NCBI RefSeq assembly: GCF_000144405.1
Contig: NC_014371.1
Span: 682,001 to 746,000 of the forward strand
DNA from: Prevotella melaninogenica ATCC 25845
GTDB taxonomy: Bacteria; Bacteroidota; Bacteroidia; Bacteroidales; Bacteroidaceae
Direction of reading: 5' to 3'
Length of the DNA: 64,000 nucleotides
The notes beneath the pieces were generated by a model that made no database searches, was not told the origin of the DNA, and was given only the letters and a program-made list of their open reading frames with translations. The translations under genes and the position numbers were made by a program. This document shows positions 62,501 to 64,000 of this stretch, piece after piece (the stretch's first letter is position 1; every line of letters starts with the position of its first letter).

Positions 62501-62849
62501 TACTATTCGTATATCTATTTTTTATAGCTGGTTTCTCTTTCTTCAGATAGATAATATTATCGATGATTTTATAAGTTATCCCCGTATTTTCAAAGAGTCT
62601 ATTCAAGACAAAATCTATAGGTAGATTACTTATAGAAACAGCATTAACCTTCTGTTTCCCAAGCGCATCATCATAGAAAAAACGATACTTAGTTTTCGAC
62701 TTAATTCGTTGTATAACAGTCTTTAAATCAGTTTGGTTTGTTGTTAGTGATACCTGTGCAGAAACACTATGTACACCTATCATCAAAAGAAAGGCACACA
62801 TAAACGTTCTGAGGGAAAGTAATACTTTCAGACGACCATCTATCACCAT
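59511..62849 (-). CDS. SusC/RagA-family TonB-linked outer membrane protein with STN domain
   Basis: The 1112-aa transporter has a signal peptide (about 1-32), an STN domain (about 45-95, TTNQTDLKTVIQRIKSK and VLNRLFENTGITYKII), a carboxypeptidase-regulatory domain (FNGQVQDVEGNPLIGATIMVKG), a TonB plug (ALAGRMAGISVNES, MRGPKSL, PLYVVDGIPINN, IESVSVLSGAAAAALYGS) and the barrel ending in NVKL. STN domains mark receptors that signal inward to a FecR-type anti-sigma factor. An ECF sigma gene lies directly upstream and divergent, but no FecR gene is in the window. It pairs with the SusD gene 4 nt downstream to import an oligosaccharide or peptide. Confidence 0.95.
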   Translation of the reverse strand: MVIDGRLKVLLSLRTFMCAFLLMIGVHSVSAQVSLTTNQTDLKTVIQRIKSKTKYRFFYDDALGKQKVNAVSISNLPIDFVLNRLFENTGITYKIIDNIIYLKKEKPAIKNRYTNSTETAYQQRKREEPVAPTLYTFNGQVQDVEGNPLIGATIMVKGSSKVRAMSDLEGRFVLKSETPNPILVISCIGFDAIEKRIENRNNQLFVLKESPYELDAVFVTALGISRSGTALNYNVKQMDGDELNKVKTTNIANALAGRMAGISVNESAAGMGGAARVVMRGPKSLAQSNQPLYVVDGIPINNRSNDDVKGGIYSIQPGAEGISDINPDDIESVSVLSGAAAAALYGSAAAQGAVMIKTKSGRVGKTLVEFSTSTQFLSPFVLPDFQNEYGNRANEMKSWGTKNTSGTGGYTPKDFFRTGVNLTNNASLTAGTERNQVYLSLGSSTVSGIIPNNDFQRYNLTFKNVFTALEDKLRLTFSFKFVRENDKNMLAQGQYFNPLTSVYLFPRGEDFNAIKEFETYDVVRNINLQNWNYGDDLKMQNPYWVTNRMLKTTKRNRYLTDLGVKYHLTNWFALEGRLRWDEAVNRLEDKRYASTLDIFAHSPYGYYSYCKINDRSFYADVMADVTKRWGALSLVANVGTAFSHTSYDVSGFQGGLKAPSNIFTPNGIDYNRVSGDNRPIFDITRHAIHSVLGSVELGWQERVYLTVTGRNDWDSSLSNTAQQSFFYPSVGMSAILSKILKLPKFVDFLKFRTSWASVGSAISPNISSAWRYEYVPSTGTYHTVTYKFPDNFYPERTNSWEAGMTAHLFKEAMSVKFTLYQSDTKNQTFLRSITLGGAFNREYIQAGDVQNRGLELSIGYNKKWSNLRWSTNMTYSTNSNRIIRLLDNPNETLRQGGLNGCEVILTQGGTMGDLYTFTDFKRDAQGNVLLNSDGQVMQMELVSPKLVGSVLPKAQLGLSNNFSWKGIELGMLITARLGGVCVSQTQAFMDSYGVSRKTAELRNNGGVSVGNQLVSTEKYYTVVGGETPIWDEYVYSATNARIKELYLGYTFDKLIRGAKVSVALTARNLLMLYCKAPFDPEATPSTDIYYQGFDYFMQPSQRSLGFSINVKL

Positions 62850-62910
62850 GGAATCAGTTTAAATAGTATTATTCTTACAATACACTAACAAAACATTGAG
62901 TTTACATACA

Positions 62911-62918
62911 CAAAGATA
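62911..62918 (-). promoter_or_regulatory. -7 box of susCD
   Basis: TATCTTTG on the minus strand lies 61 nt upstream of susC. AAAGATA/TATCTTT also forms a 7-bp inverted repeat at 62912-62931, a possible operator. Confidence 0.4.
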
Positions 62919-63004
62919 GTCAATTATCTTTATTTAATAAAGATGCCTCATAGCCATTTCACATAAATTAACCCCTTCATTCCTCTTTACAAGTATAAAA
63001 AGTG

Positions 63005-63012
63005 TATCTTTG
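63005..63012 (+). promoter_or_regulatory. -7 box of the ECF sigma gene
   Basis: TATCTTTG lies 94 nt upstream of the sigma factor start; no -33 match at standard spacing. Confidence 0.4.
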
Positions 63013-63106
63013 TTCATAAATATTGAAATTCTCCTGCTAACAACATTGCAAAAAATAAAGTTGTAGATAGGATAGAACCATAGTAAGCAGGATTAAAGAA
63101 TAAACA

Positions 63107-63631
63107 ATGACATTACCAGAACAAAGGTTCCGACAGATATTTAGGGCATTATATCCCTCCCTCTCCTTCTATGCTACTCGTCTTGTACAAGACGATGAGG
63201 CAGAGGATATCGTACAGGAAGCTTTCATGGAGTTATGGAAACGAAAAGAAGACATTGAAGACGAGAGCCATATCAAGGCTTTCCTCTATCGTATTGTCTA
63301 TACTCGTGCACTCAATGTCATTAAGCACCGCACCGTTGTCAACAACCATGCTGACAGCGTGAAGAAAGTAACTCAGTTCAAGTTAGACTATTATGACCCA
63401 GAGGCTAACGACGTAATGGGCTACATAGAAGGACTGGAGACAAGAAAGCAAATCAACGATGCCATCAGCGAACTTCCTGCTAAATGTCGTGAAGTTTTCA
63501 TACTGAGTTATCAGCACGATAAGAAAAACAAGGAGATTGCAGAGCAGTTAGGAATCTCGATTCGCACTGTTGAGGTACATTTATACAAGGCTTTGAAGAC
63601 TTTAAGAACAAGGTTAAAGCGACATACTTAA
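63107..63631 (+). CDS. ECF-type RNA polymerase sigma-70 factor
   Basis: The 174-aa sigma factor has region 2 (FRALYPSLSFYATRLV, DEAEDIVQEAFMELW, AFLYRIVYTRALNVIK) and region 4 (ISELPAKCREVFILSYQHDKK, NKEIAEQLGISIRTVEVHLYKAL), the size and layout of Bacteroidetes ECF factors that switch on SusC/SusD operons. Normally a FecR anti-sigma gene follows it; here 369 nt of non-coding sequence with a family A array follow instead. It is divergent from susC, which carries the matching STN domain, so the pair probably forms one regulatory unit with a missing or distant anti-sigma. Confidence 0.93.
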   Translation: MTLPEQRFRQIFRALYPSLSFYATRLVQDDEAEDIVQEAFMELWKRKEDIEDESHIKAFLYRIVYTRALNVIKHRTVVNNHADSVKKVTQFKLDYYDPEANDVMGYIEGLETRKQINDAISELPAKCREVFILSYQHDKKNKEIAEQLGISIRTVEVHLYKALKTLRTRLKRHT

Positions 63632-63782
63632 GGACTTTTCAAAGAAAAAGTATGTGGCAAGAAATTTATAGTGGTTATAAGTGGCATCTCTTAAAAGTTT
63701 AAACACAAAAAGTAGACCTTATACTCCAAACCTCAAAACACCTCGCTTTGTCCTAACTTTTCACATATTGCTTTTATAAAGA

Positions 63783-63892
63783 CCACAAAATGGCTTGCAA
63801 TTAACGCCCTTTAGGCTTGCAAAAGGTGCCCTTTTGAGGTCTTACTAACGCCCTTTTGAAGTCCAATTAACGGGTCAGTCCTAAAACCCAGT
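63783..63892 (-). repeat. 22-bp-period array, family A copy 6 (reverse)
   Basis: Units start at 63783, 63805, 63827, 63849 and 63871. The middle three are well kept (TTTAGGCTTGCAAAAGG, CCCTTTTGAGGTCTTACTAA, CCCTTTTGAAGTCCAATTAA); the fifth is decayed. The flanks (63632-63782 and 63893-64000) show no gene. Confidence 0.8.
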
Positions 63893-64000
63893 TGCAAGCC
63901 TATACTCTTAAGCACACAATTTCATAAGCCTATATAAAAAGAAAGGAATATCTGTGACTCCTCTGAACTGCGCCCTGAATGCCTTAACCTTAGCATTGAA

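Noticed and set aside
2283..63892. The regular short repeats as CRISPR arrays
   Set aside because: Units abut directly with no spacers, arrays have at most five units, and no cas genes are present.
1..64000. tRNA, rRNA or riboswitch genes
   Set aside because: No cloverleaf, rRNA-like or known riboswitch consensus was recognised in the gaps by reading; a covariance-model scan would be needed to exclude them fully.

Overview
The window reads as chromosomal DNA of a Prevotella-like member of the Bacteroidota. The basis is the set of gene families (SusC/SusD pair, RprX/RprY, fused NfnA/GltA-type oxidoreductase, bifunctional ThrA, YebC with a Bacteroidetes-type N-terminus), promoters of the TTTG-N19/20-TAnnTTTG type, an almost complete lack of Shine-Dalgarno sequences, and secreted proteins with Prevotella-style C-terminal tails. 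No rRNA, tRNA, CRISPR array or complete insertion sequence was seen.

Layout. 1-9160: 5'-truncated M6 metalloprotease, acyl-CoA synthetase, pheT-yebC, zinc metallopeptidase. 9783-13947: a FAD oxidoreductase divergent from the aspartate kinase/homoserine dehydrogenase gene. 14589-16939: a minus-strand group of secreted protein, 70-aa peptide and lipoprotein. 17369-20904: nadB-nadA-nadC, the de novo quinolinate/NAD pathway. 21380-23684: rprX-rprY two-component system. 24291-34960: TonB-type outer-membrane receptor; exonuclease, rRNA methyltransferase and tilS on the minus strand; ftsK, lolA-like and a membrane protein on the plus strand. 35418-41622: serS, the flavin/Fe-S oxidoreductase fusion, queC, pgk. 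42359-46333: SanA-like protein, an overlapping LytTR/phosphodiester-glycosidase-like pair, and an A+T-rich KAP-type NTPase that looks imported. 46886-55735: host-glycan foraging locus (alpha-L-fucosidase, MFS transporter, nagB, a degenerate NagB fused to a PIG-L deacetylase, sialidase, and a GH123-like DUF4091 enzyme joined to the sialidase across an A9 tract). 55928-57463: deiminase with an unusual N-terminal domain. 57974-63631: SusD/SusC pair with a divergent ECF sigma factor.

The most striking non-coding signal is a set of intergenic arrays with an exact 22-bp period. Family A has six copies of about 110 bp, made of two direct units followed by two inverted ones. Family B has five arrays of GCAC-N-GTGC palindromes. 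Family C has two arrays of TTCATGAA-like palindromes. One further locus (D) is related in layout. The families differ in sequence but share the 22-bp step, the 3-5 unit size and strict placement between genes, mostly at gene ends. I know of no described element that fits. Other notable points are the A9 slippage candidate, a 123-bp inverted-repeat element with a branched fold, and a palindromic repeat translated inside the GltA fusion.
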